Part shown: piece after piece, positions 7,699 through 16,463 of the stretch
Layout: each line of letters opens with the position of its first letter
Numbering within the stretch: the first letter of the stretch is position 1
Assembly (NCBI RefSeq): GCF_001005315.1
Contig: NZ_LBMG01000056.1
Coordinates: 1 to 32,461, forward strand
Source of the DNA: Kordia jejudonensis
Lineage (GTDB): Bacteria > Bacteroidota > Bacteroidia > Flavobacteriales > Flavobacteriaceae
Direction: 5' to 3'
Length of the DNA stretch: 32,461 nt
Made by a program: the position numbers and the translations under genes
The notes under the pieces: model-generated
Told to the model about the DNA's origin: nothing
Databases searched by the model: none
The model's input: the letters and a program-made list of their open reading frames with translations, nothing else

Positions 7699-8542
7699 AA
7701 GCAACTTACCTATTGGAGTACAACTATGTTTATTTCTACTGACATGGTTTGCCATTTCTATTGTATTTGAAATTATTTCCCAAGTTTGGATTTCACAAGC
7801 TTCCAAAGAAGTTGGCGGAATTGCATCACTTGCACCACGTACAGTTTCACGCTTTATGCAATTTATAGGAACACTCGTATCTACTTGGCTTTTTACAAAA
7901 TATATAGACAAGGTTTCGCTAGTTTCTATAGGTTTTCAGCTTAAAAATAGAGGAAAAGATATCATCTTCGGAATCGGATTGGGTTTTGCGGTCATGGCAA
8001 TTGCCTATTTTGTATTGCTAAGTTTGAATGAAATTGCGCTTGTTTCAATCTCCGTACATGCAAAGGGAATTATATACAGTATGATTTTCTTTATCTTGGT
8101 TTCACTCATTGAAGAAATTTTATGTAGAGGATATGTGTTAGGATTATTACTAACCAAATTGAACAAATATGTTGCTTTGATGATTTCCGCTGTCATTTTT
8201 ACGGCGTTACATTCCTTTAATCCAAATATGGGAACAATTCCTATTCTAAATTTATTCCTTGCGGGAATTTTGCTAGGAATTACATATATCTACACAAAAA
8301 ACTTATGGTTTCCCATTGCTTTACATTTTAGCTGGAACTTCTTTCAAGGACCTATTTTTGGATTTGAAGTTAGTGGACAAGAATTTTATTCCGTTATTCA
8401 ACAATCGCGAATGGAAGATAATTTGCTGAATGGTGGCAGTTTTGGATTTGAAGGTTCACTCCTAGCGACTTCTTTATTGTTGGTTTCTATTTTTGTGATT
8501 GATCAATATTATAGAAGAAAAATTGGAGTATTGAAGTCATAG
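7688..8542 (+). CDS. CPBP family intramembrane glutamic endopeptidase
   Basis: Multi-spanning membrane protein of 284 aa belonging to the CPBP (CAAX protease/bacteriocin-processing, Abi) family. The three catalytic motifs are present: EEILCRG with E142, E143 and R147; the F..(x)LHS motif with H175; and HFSWN with H213 and N217. These are the residues proposed to form the active site in Rce1-like proteases. The start is a TTG at 7688, inside the end of the ACBP gene (11-bp overlap); the first in-frame ATG is more than 150 bp later and would remove the first membrane segment, so TTG is preferred. Substrate unknown. Confidence 0.88.
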   Translation: MKSKSNLPIGVQLCLFLLTWFAISIVFEIISQVWISQASKEVGGIASLAPRTVSRFMQFIGTLVSTWLFTKYIDKVSLVSIGFQLKNRGKDIIFGIGLGFAVMAIAYFVLLSLNEIALVSISVHAKGIIYSMIFFILVSLIEEILCRGYVLGLLLTKLNKYVALMISAVIFTALHSFNPNMGTIPILNLFLAGILLGITYIYTKNLWFPIALHFSWNFFQGPIFGFEVSGQEFYSVIQQSRMEDNLLNGGSFGFEGSLLATSLLLVSIFVIDQYYRRKIGVLKS

Positions 8543-8690
8543 TATCATTTCTTTCTTGGCAATGCTTGTGCTCTTAGTATTTCAGTAGTAAAGTGTTCAA
8601 AAAGTGAAAAAAGTATCTAAAAAATTACATCACATGACTGTTTTAAGAGAATTTTAGGATTATACATTTTATAAAGCATCTAGATCATAG

Positions 8691-8698
8691 TATCTTTA
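8691..8698 (+). promoter_or_regulatory. Possible -7 promoter box of the Ohr gene
   Basis: TATCTTTA, one base from TAnnTTTG, lies 25 bp upstream of the ATG at 8724. The 8543-8690 stretch before it is AT-rich and holds no open frame of interest. Confidence 0.3.
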
Positions 8699-8723
8699 TT
8701 CCATAACAATAAAAAGAAAAAAA

Positions 8724-9152
8724 ATGAAAACATTATACGAAGCAACTACGCAAGCAGTTGGTGGTAGAGAAGGAAAAGTACACTCAGAAAATAGTCCAAT
8801 CGATTTTAATTTATCAGTTCCAAAATCAATGGGCGGTAATGGTGGCGACGGCGCAAATCCTGAACAACTTTTTGGTGCAGCATATGCAGCTTGTTTTGGT
8901 GGTGCTATTCAATCGGTTGCAAAAAACGAAGGTATCGACATTAATAATGAAGAGCTAAGTATTACTGCTATCATTGGGTTTTGCAAAGATGATGACGGTT
9001 TCTTTTTGGAAGCAACGTTAGATTGCTATATTCCTGGAGTTGATCTGAAAACGGGAGAAGATTTAGTAGAAAAAGCGCATAAAGTGTGTCCTTTTAGTAA
9101 AGCTACGCGTGACAATATAACTGTAAATTTAAATTTATTATTGGACGAATAA
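8724..9152 (+). CDS. Organic hydroperoxide resistance protein (OsmC/Ohr family)
   Basis: Thiol peroxidase of 142 aa that reduces organic hydroperoxides in the cytosol. The Ohr pattern is clear: GGREGKVHS near the N-terminus with the catalytic Arg at residue 15, the loop GGNGGDGANPEQLFGAAYAACFGGA with the peroxidatic Cys57, and the resolving Cys122 in VCPFSKATRDN. Both cysteines and the arginine favour Ohr over plain OsmC. It is transcribed alone and followed by a clear terminator. No OhrR-type MarR regulator gene lies beside it. Confidence 0.94.
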   Translation: MKTLYEATTQAVGGREGKVHSENSPIDFNLSVPKSMGGNGGDGANPEQLFGAAYAACFGGAIQSVAKNEGIDINNEELSITAIIGFCKDDDGFFLEATLDCYIPGVDLKTGEDLVEKAHKVCPFSKATRDNITVNLNLLLDE

Positions 9153-9187
9153 TAATCTTCGTTACTCATAAATTTTTAAATCACACA

Positions 9188-9223
9188 AAATCGTCTGAAA
9201 GTAATTTTTGGGCGATTTTTTTT
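9188..9223 (+). terminator. Intrinsic terminator of the Ohr gene
   Basis: AAATCGTC (9188-9195) pairs with GGCGATTT (9211-9218), eight pairs including one wobble, and is followed by an uninterrupted T run to 9223. Confidence 0.75.
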
Positions 9224-9298
9224 GCTTAAAATATTTGATTACTTTACCATGAAACTTCTTTATCAGCATTTTAACTACTAAATTTTGAATACAAAATG

Positions 9299-9538
9299 TC
9301 AAGGTAACGTATCAATCAAAAAATCCAATGCTTTTACCTGATAATCCGTATCATAATAATCATTTGTTTTTCTAAATTCTTGAAGCAACGCAACCAAATC
9401 ATTTGTTAAGATAAAAAAATACAAACCGTTTTTGATATTCTTTTCTTTTTCAAAATCTTGTTTATATCTTAGTAATTCAGATTTAACTTCTTTGAGTTCT
9501 TGCAATAATTCTTTGTTGAGTTGCTTTTGAGTTGTCAT
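9299..9538 (-). CDS. Small coiled-coil protein of unknown function
   Basis: A 79-aa protein I do not recognise. Residues about 5-35 are a charged heptad-like helix (ELLQELKEVKSELLRYK), followed by a more hydrophobic segment (GLYFFILTNDLVALLQEF) and a short acidic C-terminus. I chose the Met of MTTQKQL (9538); the frame is open to 9586, but that extra part crosses the likely promoter region. The gene is divergent from the XRE regulator, and their shared upstream region carries repeated ACTATAATT motifs, so the regulator probably controls it. No toxin or antitoxin motif is visible. Confidence 0.6.
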   Translation of the reverse strand: MTTQKQLNKELLQELKEVKSELLRYKQDFEKEKNIKNGLYFFILTNDLVALLQEFRKTNDYYDTDYQVKALDFLIDTLP

Positions 9539-9572
9539 TACACTAAATTTGTATTCTTTATAATTAAGTATT

Positions 9573-9667
9573 ACTATAATTTCCAATATTCAAATATAAG
9601 CAACGCTGTAATTAAATGCAAATAATACTATAATTATTTTGTAAAAAATTTAGCGAAACTATAATTA
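9573..9667. promoter_or_regulatory. Divergent promoter region with three ACTATAATT copies
   Basis: The motif ACTATAATT occurs at 9573-9581, 9627-9635 and 9658-9666; the last two copies also share a following A. A partial TATAATTA lies at 9559-9566. The copies sit between the start codons of the small coiled-coil gene (9538, minus) and the XRE gene (9699, plus). A minus-strand TATATTTG box (CAAATATA at 9591-9598) fits a promoter for the coiled-coil gene. The copies are candidate operators for the XRE protein. Confidence 0.45.
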
Positions 9668-9698
9668 TAAAGTTTTACCTAATCACAAATTATTAACT

Positions 9699-9974
9699 AT
9701 GAACATTCTACGCTTAAAAGAAGTTTTAAAGGAAAAAGAAATGACAGGAAAAGACTTGGCTGAAAAAGTGGAAGTTACGCCTGCGAGTATTTCTAATATT
9801 GTTCAAGGAAATAGTTTTCCCAAACCTGAATTGTTACTCAAAATCGCTCAAACTTTAGATGTTGATATTCGAGAATTGTTTCATCCTACAAAAGAAAATA
9901 GTACAACGCTGGAAGATATTCAGAAGGCTATTGATACGTTGGAAAGTTTGAAGAAGAAATACAAAGAATCGTAG
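9699..9974 (+). CDS. XRE-family HTH transcriptional regulator
   Basis: A 91-aa DNA-binding protein with one Cro/C1-type helix-turn-helix over about residues 4-60: MTGKDLAEKVEVTPASISNI forms helices 2 and 3, and LLLKIAQTLDVDIRELFHP closes the domain. The short C-terminal part (TLEDIQKAIDTLESLKKKY) is a helix that could support dimer formation. It is divergent from the small coiled-coil gene, with repeated AT-rich motifs between them, which points to autoregulation and control of that neighbour. It could also be a stand-alone regulator with distant targets. Confidence 0.9.
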   Translation: MNILRLKEVLKEKEMTGKDLAEKVEVTPASISNIVQGNSFPKPELLLKIAQTLDVDIRELFHPTKENSTTLEDIQKAIDTLESLKKKYKES

Positions 9975-10064
9975 CTTTTGTATGCGATGCTGAATCACAC
10001 TTCGGCTCCGCTCAGTGAAAAAGTTCAGTATGACGTGGAAATGATTTTTAACCTTTTAATCAAT

Positions 10065-10204
10065 AAAAAGGAAGCCGTCTAAAAAGTATAAAAAAGCGTC
10101 ATTCTGAATTCAATTCAGAATCTCATTACACTGATTTTCAATGATTATGAGAAACCGAATCAAGTTCGGCTTGACGAAAATTTAGCCTTTTAGACAGCCT
10201 TTTT
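10065..10204. repeat. Nested palindromic element between convergent genes
   Basis: A 140-bp element built from nested inverted repeats. Outer arms: AAAAAGG (10065-10071) with CCTTTTT (10198-10204), and GTCTAAAA (10077-10084) with TTTTAGAC (10188-10195). Then CGTCA (10097-10101) with TGACG (10172-10176). Inside these sit TTCTGAATT/AATTCAGAA (10102-10120), TCTCAT/ATGAGA (10121-10152) and CCGAA/TTCGG (10155-10169). It lies between the convergent XRE and valS genes and may act as a bidirectional terminator. The design resembles dispersed REP-like or MITE-like elements. Confidence 0.7.
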
Positions 10205-10215
10205 ATAGTATGACA

Positions 10216-10231
10216 TCTCGACTGCGCTCGA
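10216..10231. repeat. Dispersed repeat TCTCGACTGCGCTCGA
   Basis: The same word occurs inverted at 27-42 and with one mismatch at 71-86, always outside genes and beside short T-rich sequence. It is a short dispersed intergenic repeat. Confidence 0.6.
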
Positions 10232-10254
10232 TGTGACATTTTCAAATCTTCAAA

Positions 10255-12978
10255 TTACTTCAAAGAAGCTAAACTCGCTTTTAAAGTTTCAATTTTTGCA
10301 ATAGCATCCGCTTCTTTCTTCTTTTCGTTGGCAACAACTTGTGCTGGAGCATTGCTTACAAAACGTTCATTGGCTAGCTTCTTTTGAACTATTTTCAACG
10401 AACCTTCTACATATTCCAACTCTTTGGTTAGCTTCTCAATTTCGGCTTCAATATCAATTGCACCTTCCATTGGAATGAAATATTCGTTCGATTTTACACG
10501 GAACGATAATGCGCCATCAACATTTTCCTCGCTGTAACTGATGTTTTCAACGTTTCCGAGCTTCGCAATTACTGAATTTAAGTTTTCTGTAGATTTCTCA
10601 TTGTTTACAATAATTAATGATAACGAGTCTTTTTGCGGAATGTTCTTTTCTTTACGAATTGTTCTAATTCCAGAAACTACTTCTTGAATCATTTCAAAAT
10701 TACGCAATAAGCTTTCATCAACCGTGTCCGTTTTTGGCCAAGCTGCCACAACTAATGCTTCTTCTTTGCTTCTATTTGCTATACGTTGCCAAATATCTTC
10801 CGAAAGGAATGGCATAAACGGATGTAAAACTCTTAATACATCTTCAAATAAGGAAATAACTGCATCGTAGGTTTTCTTGTCAATTGGCGAACCGTATGTT
10901 GGTTTTACCATTTCTAGGAACCATGAACAGAAATCGTCCCAAATAAGTTTGTACGTTATCATTAATGCATCCGAAATTCGGTATTTGCTGTATTGATCTT
11001 CTAAATCAATCAATGCACTTTGAAATTTTGACTGAAACCACTCAATGGCAACTTTGGCAACCTCAGGCTGTTCAACAGCATCGCTTACTTCCCAAATCTG
11101 CGTTAGGTTGTAGGCATTATGGATTTTATTGGCAAATCCTTTTCCTTGCATACATAACTTAGAAGTGTAAATTGGTTCTTTGCCAGCTTCTTTCCAAGCT
11201 TTAATTTGTTTTGGTTTTAGTACTTCTCCTTTTTCATCAACTTGATCAAAATCGAATAATAAATCGTTTCCAGCAGCTGAACTTAGTAACAATCCAACAC
11301 GAACTCCATCGGCTCCAAACTCTTCAATTAGTTTTAACGCATCTGGCGAGTTTCCTAAGGATTTCGACATTTTTCTACCTTGTTTATCACGAACCAATCC
11401 TGTAAGATATACATTCGTAAATGGCTTCATGTCTCTGTATTCGTATCCAGCAATAATCATTCGGGCAACCCAGAAAAATAAAATATCTGGACCTGTTACC
11501 AAATCATTTGTTGGATAGTAATAGTTGATTTCTTCATTTTCAGGATTCCGAATTCCATCAAATACACTTATTGGCCACAACCATGAAGAAAACCACGTAT
11601 CAAGTGCATCTTCATCTTGTTTTAAATCGGCAAGTGTTAAGTTGGTATTTCCTGTTTTTGCTTTCGCTTTTTCTAGTGCTTTTTCAGCAGTTTCTGCCAC
11701 TACAAAATCTTCTTTTCCATCGCCAAAATAATACGCAGGAATTTGTTGTCCCCACCAAAGTTGACGTGAAATATTCCAATCGCGAATATTTTCCATCCAA
11801 TGACGATAGGTGTTTTCGAACTTTTTAGGAAATAAGTTGATGTCATTGTCTTCGTCTAAAACCGCTTTGATAGCAGGCTTTACCAAATCTTCCATTTTTA
11901 AAAACCATTGATCTGACAATCTTGGTTCTATGACAGCTTTGGTACGTTCGGACGTTCCAACTTTGTTAATATGTTGTTCCGTTTTAATTAAGAATCCTTT
12001 TTCTTCAAGTTCTTTTGAAATTTCTTTACGAACTACAAAACGATCTTTTCCTTCATAATGCAATCCAAAGCTATTCAGCGAAGCATCATCATTAAAAATA
12101 TCGATTACTTCTAAGTTGTGCTTGTCTCCTAGTTCTTTATCATTTACATCGTGTGCAGGCGTCACTTTCAGGCAACCTGTACCAAATTCTACATCTACAT
12201 ATTCATCTTCAATGATAGGAATCACTCTGTTTACTAACGGAACAATTGCTTTTTTTCCTTTCAAATGCGTATAACGTTCATCATTTGGATTAATACATAT
12301 TGCAGTATCGCCCAAAATTGTTTCAGGACGTGTTGTGGCAATCGTTACTTTTTCGTCACTTCCTTCAATGGCATATGACAAATAGTAAAGATTTCCTTGT
12401 TTTTCTTCGTGAATTACTTCTTCGTCAGATAGTGTTGTTTTTGCTTCAGGATCCCAATTTACCATGCGATATCCGCGATAGATTAACCCTTTGTCATGTA
12501 AATCAACAAAGGTTTTGATTACGGCTTCTGACATATCGTCATCCATGGTAAACTTGGTTCTGTCCCAATCACAAGAAGCGCCTAGTTTTTTAAGTTGCTC
12601 TAGGATGATGCCACCGTGTTTGTGTGTCCATTCCCAAGCATGGGTTAAAAATTCTTCGCGTGATAAATCTGACTTCTGAATTCCTTCTTTTTTCAGTTTA
12701 TCTACCACTTTCGCTTCCGTTGCAATAGATGCATGATCGGTTCCAGGAACCCAACATGCGTTGAATCCTTTTAAGCGCGCTCTACGAATCAATACATCCT
12801 GAATGGTATTATTGAGCATGTGTCCCATGTGCAAGACTCCAGTGACGTTTGGTGGCGGAATTACGATTGTATACGCTTCACGTTCGTCTGGTTCTGAATG
12901 GAAATAGTTATTTTCCATCCAATATTGGTACCATTTGTCTTCGATCTTACTTGGATCATACTTTGTTTGAATACTCAT
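10255..12978 (-). CDS. valS: Valyl-tRNA synthetase
   Basis: Class I aminoacyl-tRNA synthetase that charges tRNA-Val and edits threonine. The 907-aa product has the HIGH-type signature HMGH at residues 50-53 ([13 protein letters not shown]) and KMSKS at 536-540. Between them is the large CP1 editing domain ([18 protein letters not shown], then [15 protein letters not shown]). The anticodon-binding domain comes after the catalytic core, and a C-terminal coiled coil ([23 protein letters not shown]) ends the protein. All domains are complete. The gene stands alone, convergent with the XRE gene and divergent from the DUF1573 gene. Confidence 0.98.
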   Translation of the reverse strand: MSIQTKYDPSKIEDKWYQYWMENNYFHSEPDEREAYTIVIPPPNVTGVLHMGHMLNNTIQDVLIRRARLKGFNACWVPGTDHASIATEAKVVDKLKKEGIQKSDLSREEFLTHAWEWTHKHGGIILEQLKKLGASCDWDRTKFTMDDDMSEAVIKTFVDLHDKGLIYRGYRMVNWDPEAKTTLSDEEVIHEEKQGNLYYLSYAIEGSDEKVTIATTRPETILGDTAICINPNDERYTHLKGKKAIVPLVNRVIPIIEDEYVDVEFGTGCLKVTPAHDVNDKELGDKHNLEVIDIFNDDASLNSFGLHYEGKDRFVVRKEISKELEEKGFLIKTEQHINKVGTSERTKAVIEPRLSDQWFLKMEDLVKPAIKAVLDEDNDINLFPKKFENTYRHWMENIRDWNISRQLWWGQQIPAYYFGDGKEDFVVAETAEKALEKAKAKTGNTNLTLADLKQDEDALDTWFSSWLWPISVFDGIRNPENEEINYYYPTNDLVTGPDILFFWVARMIIAGYEYRDMKPFTNVYLTGLVRDKQGRKMSKSLGNSPDALKLIEEFGADGVRVGLLLSSAAGNDLLFDFDQVDEKGEVLKPKQIKAWKEAGKEPIYTSKLCMQGKGFANKIHNAYNLTQIWEVSDAVEQPEVAKVAIEWFQSKFQSALIDLEDQYSKYRISDALMITYKLIWDDFCSWFLEMVKPTYGSPIDKKTYDAVISLFEDVLRVLHPFMPFLSEDIWQRIANRSKEEALVVAAWPKTDTVDESLLRNFEMIQEVVSGIRTIRKEKNIPQKDSLSLIIVNNEKSTENLNSVIAKLGNVENISYSEENVDGALSFRVKSNEYFIPMEGAIDIEAEIEKLTKELEYVEGSLKIVQKKLANERFVSNAPAQVVANEKKKEADAIAKIETLKASLASLK

Positions 12979-13007
12979 TTTTGGTATTGTTTTTGTAATA
13001 TAATTGG

Positions 13008-13015
13008 CAAAAGTA
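13008..13015 (-). promoter_or_regulatory. Predicted -7 promoter box of valS
   Basis: On the minus strand this reads TACTTTTG, a match to TAnnTTTG, 29 bp upstream of the valS start codon. No clear -33 box. Confidence 0.45.
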
Positions 13016-13114
13016 CTTATATCTGCACTATTTAAAAAGTGTTTTGTTACTTTTGCATTTAATTGTTAAATATGTGTAAGTAATACAGATTAGTTTGTAT
13101 TTTATGAAACAAAT

Positions 13115-13146
13115 TTTGTAAGATTACAAATAAGTGCCTAATTTTA
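13115..13146 (+). promoter_or_regulatory. Possible promoter of the DUF1573 gene
   Basis: TTTG (13115-13118) and TAATTTTA (13139-13146) are spaced by 20 bp, within the usual range for a Bacteroidetes -33/-7 pair; the -7 box has one mismatch (A for the final G). The ATG is 20 bp further on. Confidence 0.35.
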
Positions 13147-13166
13147 CATGAATACAAAAAATAGAA

Positions 13167-13595
13167 ATGATGAAAAGAATAGTTACTATATTATTTGTTG
13201 GTTTATTTGCTTTTGCTGTTCAAGCTCAAGAAAAAACGGCAAAAATTAAATTTAAAACGGAAACAATTGATTACGGAACCATTGAAAAAGGTGCCGACGG
13301 TGTACGTATTTTTGAATTTACAAATATAGGAGATGCGCCATTAATCATTACAAGAGTATATTCAAGTTGTGGATGTACGATTCCGAAGAAACCTGAGGCG
13401 CCAATTTTACCTGGAAAAACGGGTGTTATTGAAGTAAAGTATGACACGAAGCGTGTGGGTCCAATTAGAAAGACAATTACTGTATATTCTAATGCAGACG
13501 AGCCAACGAAAGCCATCAAGATTAAAGGAAAGATTGTTGACCCAAGCAAGTCAAAAAGTATTATGATGAAAGATAAATCAGAGATTGAATCTTAA
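13167..13595 (+). CDS. Secreted DUF1573 domain protein
   Basis: A 142-aa exported protein. A signal peptide covers about residues 1-20 (KRIVTILFVGLFAFAVQAQ). The mature part is one Ig-like/ASH-type beta domain of the DUF1573 family, with the hallmark motifs DYGTIEKGADGVRIFEFTN, the GDAPLIITRVYSSCGCTIP cysteine pair, and PGKTGVIEVKYDT. Such proteins are common in Bacteroidetes and lie in the periplasm or at the outer membrane; no biochemical role is established. A second ATG directly follows the first (13170), so the start may be one codon later. Confidence 0.9.
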   Translation: MMKRIVTILFVGLFAFAVQAQEKTAKIKFKTETIDYGTIEKGADGVRIFEFTNIGDAPLIITRVYSSCGCTIPKKPEAPILPGKTGVIEVKYDTKRVGPIRKTITVYSNADEPTKAIKIKGKIVDPSKSKSIMMKDKSEIES

Positions 13596-13623
13596 TTCGT
13601 AAAAAATATATCATTAATAAAAT

Positions 13624-13653
13624 GCCTTGTCAGTTTTGATGAGGCTTTTTTTT
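13624..13653 (+). terminator. Intrinsic terminator of the DUF1573 gene
   Basis: GCCTTGTCA (13624-13632) pairs with TGATGAGGC (13637-13645), including two G-T wobbles, with loop GTTT and a run of eight T after the stem. Confidence 0.75.
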
Positions 13654-13737
13654 GTTAGGTCTTAGGAGTTAGGTTTTAGGAATGAAAAAAAATCAATTTA
13701 CAACGCTGGTTTTTCAATCGATCTATTCCTAAGTTAA

Positions 13738-13765
13738 ATACTGAATACTGAATACTGAATACTGA
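13738..13765. repeat. Heptamer tandem repeat (ATACTGA)4
   Basis: Four exact head-to-tail copies of ATACTGA lie 4 bp from the stop codon of the retropepsin/PDZ gene. Related 'CTCAATACTAA' strings occur before other minus-strand gene ends near 19987-20000 and 25804-25828. Confidence 0.75.
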
Positions 13766-13768
13766 AAT

Positions 13769-15139
13769 TTAAAGTACTTCTTTGAGTCGGAATTCAAAAT
13801 CGAGCAATACGTCATTTCGATTTACTTTCATGCGTATTTTTTTACCTTCTTTTCCTTCGAGCATGCCCGTTACTCTAGTTAATGAGTAGTTGTGTACAAA
13901 GCGTCCGTTTATGGAAATGATGACGTCACCTTTTAGCAATCCTGATAAACCTGCTGGAGAATCTTCACGTACTTCGGCAACTTCAAACGATTTTACCAAA
14001 CTGAATTTGTTGTAGTGTTCATATACAATGCTTACTTCTCCCGTGGCACCTGGATCTCTAAGAACACCGTTGTTTGCTTCTGTACTTGTACGTTTTACTG
14101 TTTCAGTTACCAAACGCATTCCATTGTGTTGCAGCTCTATACCACTCATATTGTATCGAAAAGGTGCAGAATAGAAACGGCTTTTGCGCAAGCGAATTCG
14201 CTTATTACCATAGTCAAAAACAACTTTGAAACGTTTTAAAATTTCGCCACCAATGCTTCCATTTCGTTCTTTGAAATTTTTCACATATACAATCGCTGTA
14301 GAATCAGGAAACGCAACTTTAGCATTTTTAAATGAAAATTTACCCATAGAAAATTCCTTTACACGAGATCGTTTTCCATAAATGCTTCCACTGAGACCTT
14401 TTCCTAGAAAATCTTCAAAGTTTTTATCAGGAACATTGATATTTATTCCTTCATCTTCAAAAAGCCACAATGCGTCACTTCCGCCAGAATCGATTAAGAG
14501 TTTTACGGGAATTTCTTCTCCATTCTCAATCATGACATTTACATCTATGTATGGTTTGCTATTTCTAAATGTCAATGGCAAATCTTCACATTTTCTGCAC
14601 GATGCATAAGTATATTTTTCTGGTCGATGCAGCTTTATTTTTGAATTGCTATAGTTAATCTCAACAATAAAATCGTTAAATACATCATACCCAATAATTC
14701 CGTGAACGGGAACACCTAAACGGGTAGACATATTGATTTCTTCATCTAAAATGATAAACATTTCTAAGTCTTTCTTTTCTACCTCAGCTATTTTGAAAGA
14801 ATTGGATCGTGCGCGAACTGCCGTAATAGTACTTCCAGAACCCAAACCGCGAAGTTCAATACGTTCGCGCTGTTCTATTTCAAGCGAATCGCCTGGATTC
14901 AAATTGAATAATATAGGTTTATTGACCCCAGAATCTAGCAGAAAAGACATTTCTACGCCATTCACTTCAACAGGAATCAATATTAAGTTGTTTAATAATT
15001 TAAACGGAACGGTAACTTTATCTTTACCTTCAGGCATTTCAAACTTATACTGTGCTTGCGCAAAGCTGGCAATACACAGTATTAATAAAACCGTATGTTT
15101 CTTTAGTGTAATCAAGTGATAAAGGGAGTTTGGTAACAT
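13769..15139 (-). CDS. Secreted aspartyl protease-like protein with PDZ domain
   Basis: A 456-aa exported protein. A signal peptide ends near residue 29 (LLILCIASFAQAQ). Two retropepsin-like half-sites follow: SFLLDSGVNKP with Asp69 and KLLIDSGGSDALW with Asp217. Each has its own hydrophobic-hydrophobic-Gly partner strand (HGIIGYDVFNDFIVEINY and GSIGGEILKRFKVVFDY). A C-terminal PDZ domain runs from about residue 365, with the carboxylate-binding type motif SPAGLSGLLKGDVIISINGR. This is the layout of the 'aspartyl protease family protein' group of Bacteroidetes. Whether both sites form one active centre is unclear. It is probably periplasmic or surface-exposed. The gene stands alone. Confidence 0.88.
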   Translation of the reverse strand: MLPNSLYHLITLKKHTVLLILCIASFAQAQYKFEMPEGKDKVTVPFKLLNNLILIPVEVNGVEMSFLLDSGVNKPILFNLNPGDSLEIEQRERIELRGLGSGSTITAVRARSNSFKIAEVEKKDLEMFIILDEEINMSTRLGVPVHGIIGYDVFNDFIVEINYSNSKIKLHRPEKYTYASCRKCEDLPLTFRNSKPYIDVNVMIENGEEIPVKLLIDSGGSDALWLFEDEGININVPDKNFEDFLGKGLSGSIYGKRSRVKEFSMGKFSFKNAKVAFPDSTAIVYVKNFKERNGSIGGEILKRFKVVFDYGNKRIRLRKSRFYSAPFRYNMSGIELQHNGMRLVTETVKRTSTEANNGVLRDPGATGEVSIVYEHYNKFSLVKSFEVAEVREDSPAGLSGLLKGDVIISINGRFVHNYSLTRVTGMLEGKEGKKIRMKVNRNDVLLDFEFRLKEVL

Positions 15140-15266
15140 TTCAATATACGAAATTTAACAATAATTTGCAATTTTTTTCATTTTTTAACATTGTTGAAAA
15201 TGTATTCAATAATGACATGAATTTAAAATATATTTTGCAATTTTGTGTTTCTAAAAACCAAGACGT

Positions 15267-16460
15267 ATGCCAACTATTTCCAACAAAGGAATTGCAATGC
15301 CACAATCGCCAATTCGAAAATTGGTTCCTTACGCTGAGAAAGCGTATAAACAAGGTAAAACTGTTTTTCATTTAAATATCGGTCAGCCAGATATCAAAAC
15401 TCCTCAAGTTGCTTTAGACGCTGTTAAAGTTCACTCGCTTGACGTATTGGCATACACCAAATCTGATGGTTCTGAAGAGTATAGAACTAAAATTGCCAAT
15501 TATTATTCGCAACACAATATTCATGTAACTGCTTCGGATATTATTGTAACCACTGGAGGAAGCGAAGCGTTAGGATTTGCTTTTGGAAGCACTATGGATA
15601 GTGATGACGAAGTGATTATTCCTGAACCATTTTATGCAAATTACAACGGTTTTTCTACAGCTGCTGGCGTAAAAGTTGTGCCTGTTATTTCTAAAATTGA
15701 AGATAATTTTGCATTGCCACCAATTGAAGAGTTTGAAAAGCTAATTACACCTAAAACGAAAGCAATTTTAATTTGCAATCCAGGAAACCCAACAGGTTAT
15801 TTGTATACAAAAGAAGAAATTCAAAAATTAGCGAAGATTGTTAAAAAACATGATTTGTTCTTGATTGCTGATGAAGTATATCGTGAGTTTGCTTACGACG
15901 GAATGGTGCATTATTCTATCATGCAAGAACCAGATATGGAAGCGCATGCCATTATGATTGATTCGGTTTCAAAACGTTATAGTATGTGTGGTGCGCGTAT
16001 TGGTTGTATTGTTTCAAAAAATAAAGAGGTAATGGCGACCGCAATGAAATTTGCACAAGCGCGTTTATCGCCACCAACATTTGCACAAATTGCAAGTGAA
16101 GCCGCTTTAGAAACTCCACAAAGCTATTTTGATGATGTTATTGTAGATTATGTAAGTAGAAGAAATACGCTGATTTCGAGTTTAAAACAAATTGAAGGTG
16201 TGCGTGTGGCAAATCCGAAAGGTGCTTTTTATTGCATTGCAGAATTGCCTGTAGCAGACGCTGAAGATTTTGCAAAATGGTTGCTAGAAAGCTTTGAATA
16301 CGAAGGAAATACAGTTATGGTTGCTCCTGCAGCTGGGTTTTATTCTACGCCAAACACAGGTCTCAACCAAATTAGAATAGCCTATGTGCTGAATGAGGAA
16401 AGTTTGGTAAAAGCCGTTGAAATTTTAGAAAAAGGACTTAAAACATATAATGCAAGATAA
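15267..16460 (+). CDS. PLP-dependent class I/II aminotransferase
   Basis: A 397-aa fold type I aminotransferase of the aspartate/aromatic AT (I-gamma) group. Key positions are visible: NIGQPDIKTP near the N-terminus, TTGGSEALGFAF (phosphate-binding turn), ICNPGNPTGYLY with the conserved Asn, IADEVYREFAYDG with the PLP-binding Asp and Tyr, and DSVSKRYSMCGARIG, in which Lys236 should form the Schiff base. The C-terminal Arg lies in LNQIRIAYV. Amino-acid specificity cannot be decided from sequence alone; aspartate is a reasonable default. murB starts 3 bp after its stop codon. Confidence 0.93.
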   Translation: MPTISNKGIAMPQSPIRKLVPYAEKAYKQGKTVFHLNIGQPDIKTPQVALDAVKVHSLDVLAYTKSDGSEEYRTKIANYYSQHNIHVTASDIIVTTGGSEALGFAFGSTMDSDDEVIIPEPFYANYNGFSTAAGVKVVPVISKIEDNFALPPIEEFEKLITPKTKAILICNPGNPTGYLYTKEEIQKLAKIVKKHDLFLIADEVYREFAYDGMVHYSIMQEPDMEAHAIMIDSVSKRYSMCGARIGCIVSKNKEVMATAMKFAQARLSPPTFAQIASEAALETPQSYFDDVIVDYVSRRNTLISSLKQIEGVRVANPKGAFYCIAELPVADAEDFAKWLLESFEYEGNTVMVAPAAGFYSTPNTGLNQIRIAYVLNEESLVKAVEILEKGLKTYNAR

Positions 16461-16463
16461 CTA

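Noticed and set aside
9299-9974. Toxin-antitoxin pair
   Set aside because: The two genes are divergent and the coiled-coil protein has no toxin motif; ordinary TA pairs are co-directional with an overlapping or near start.
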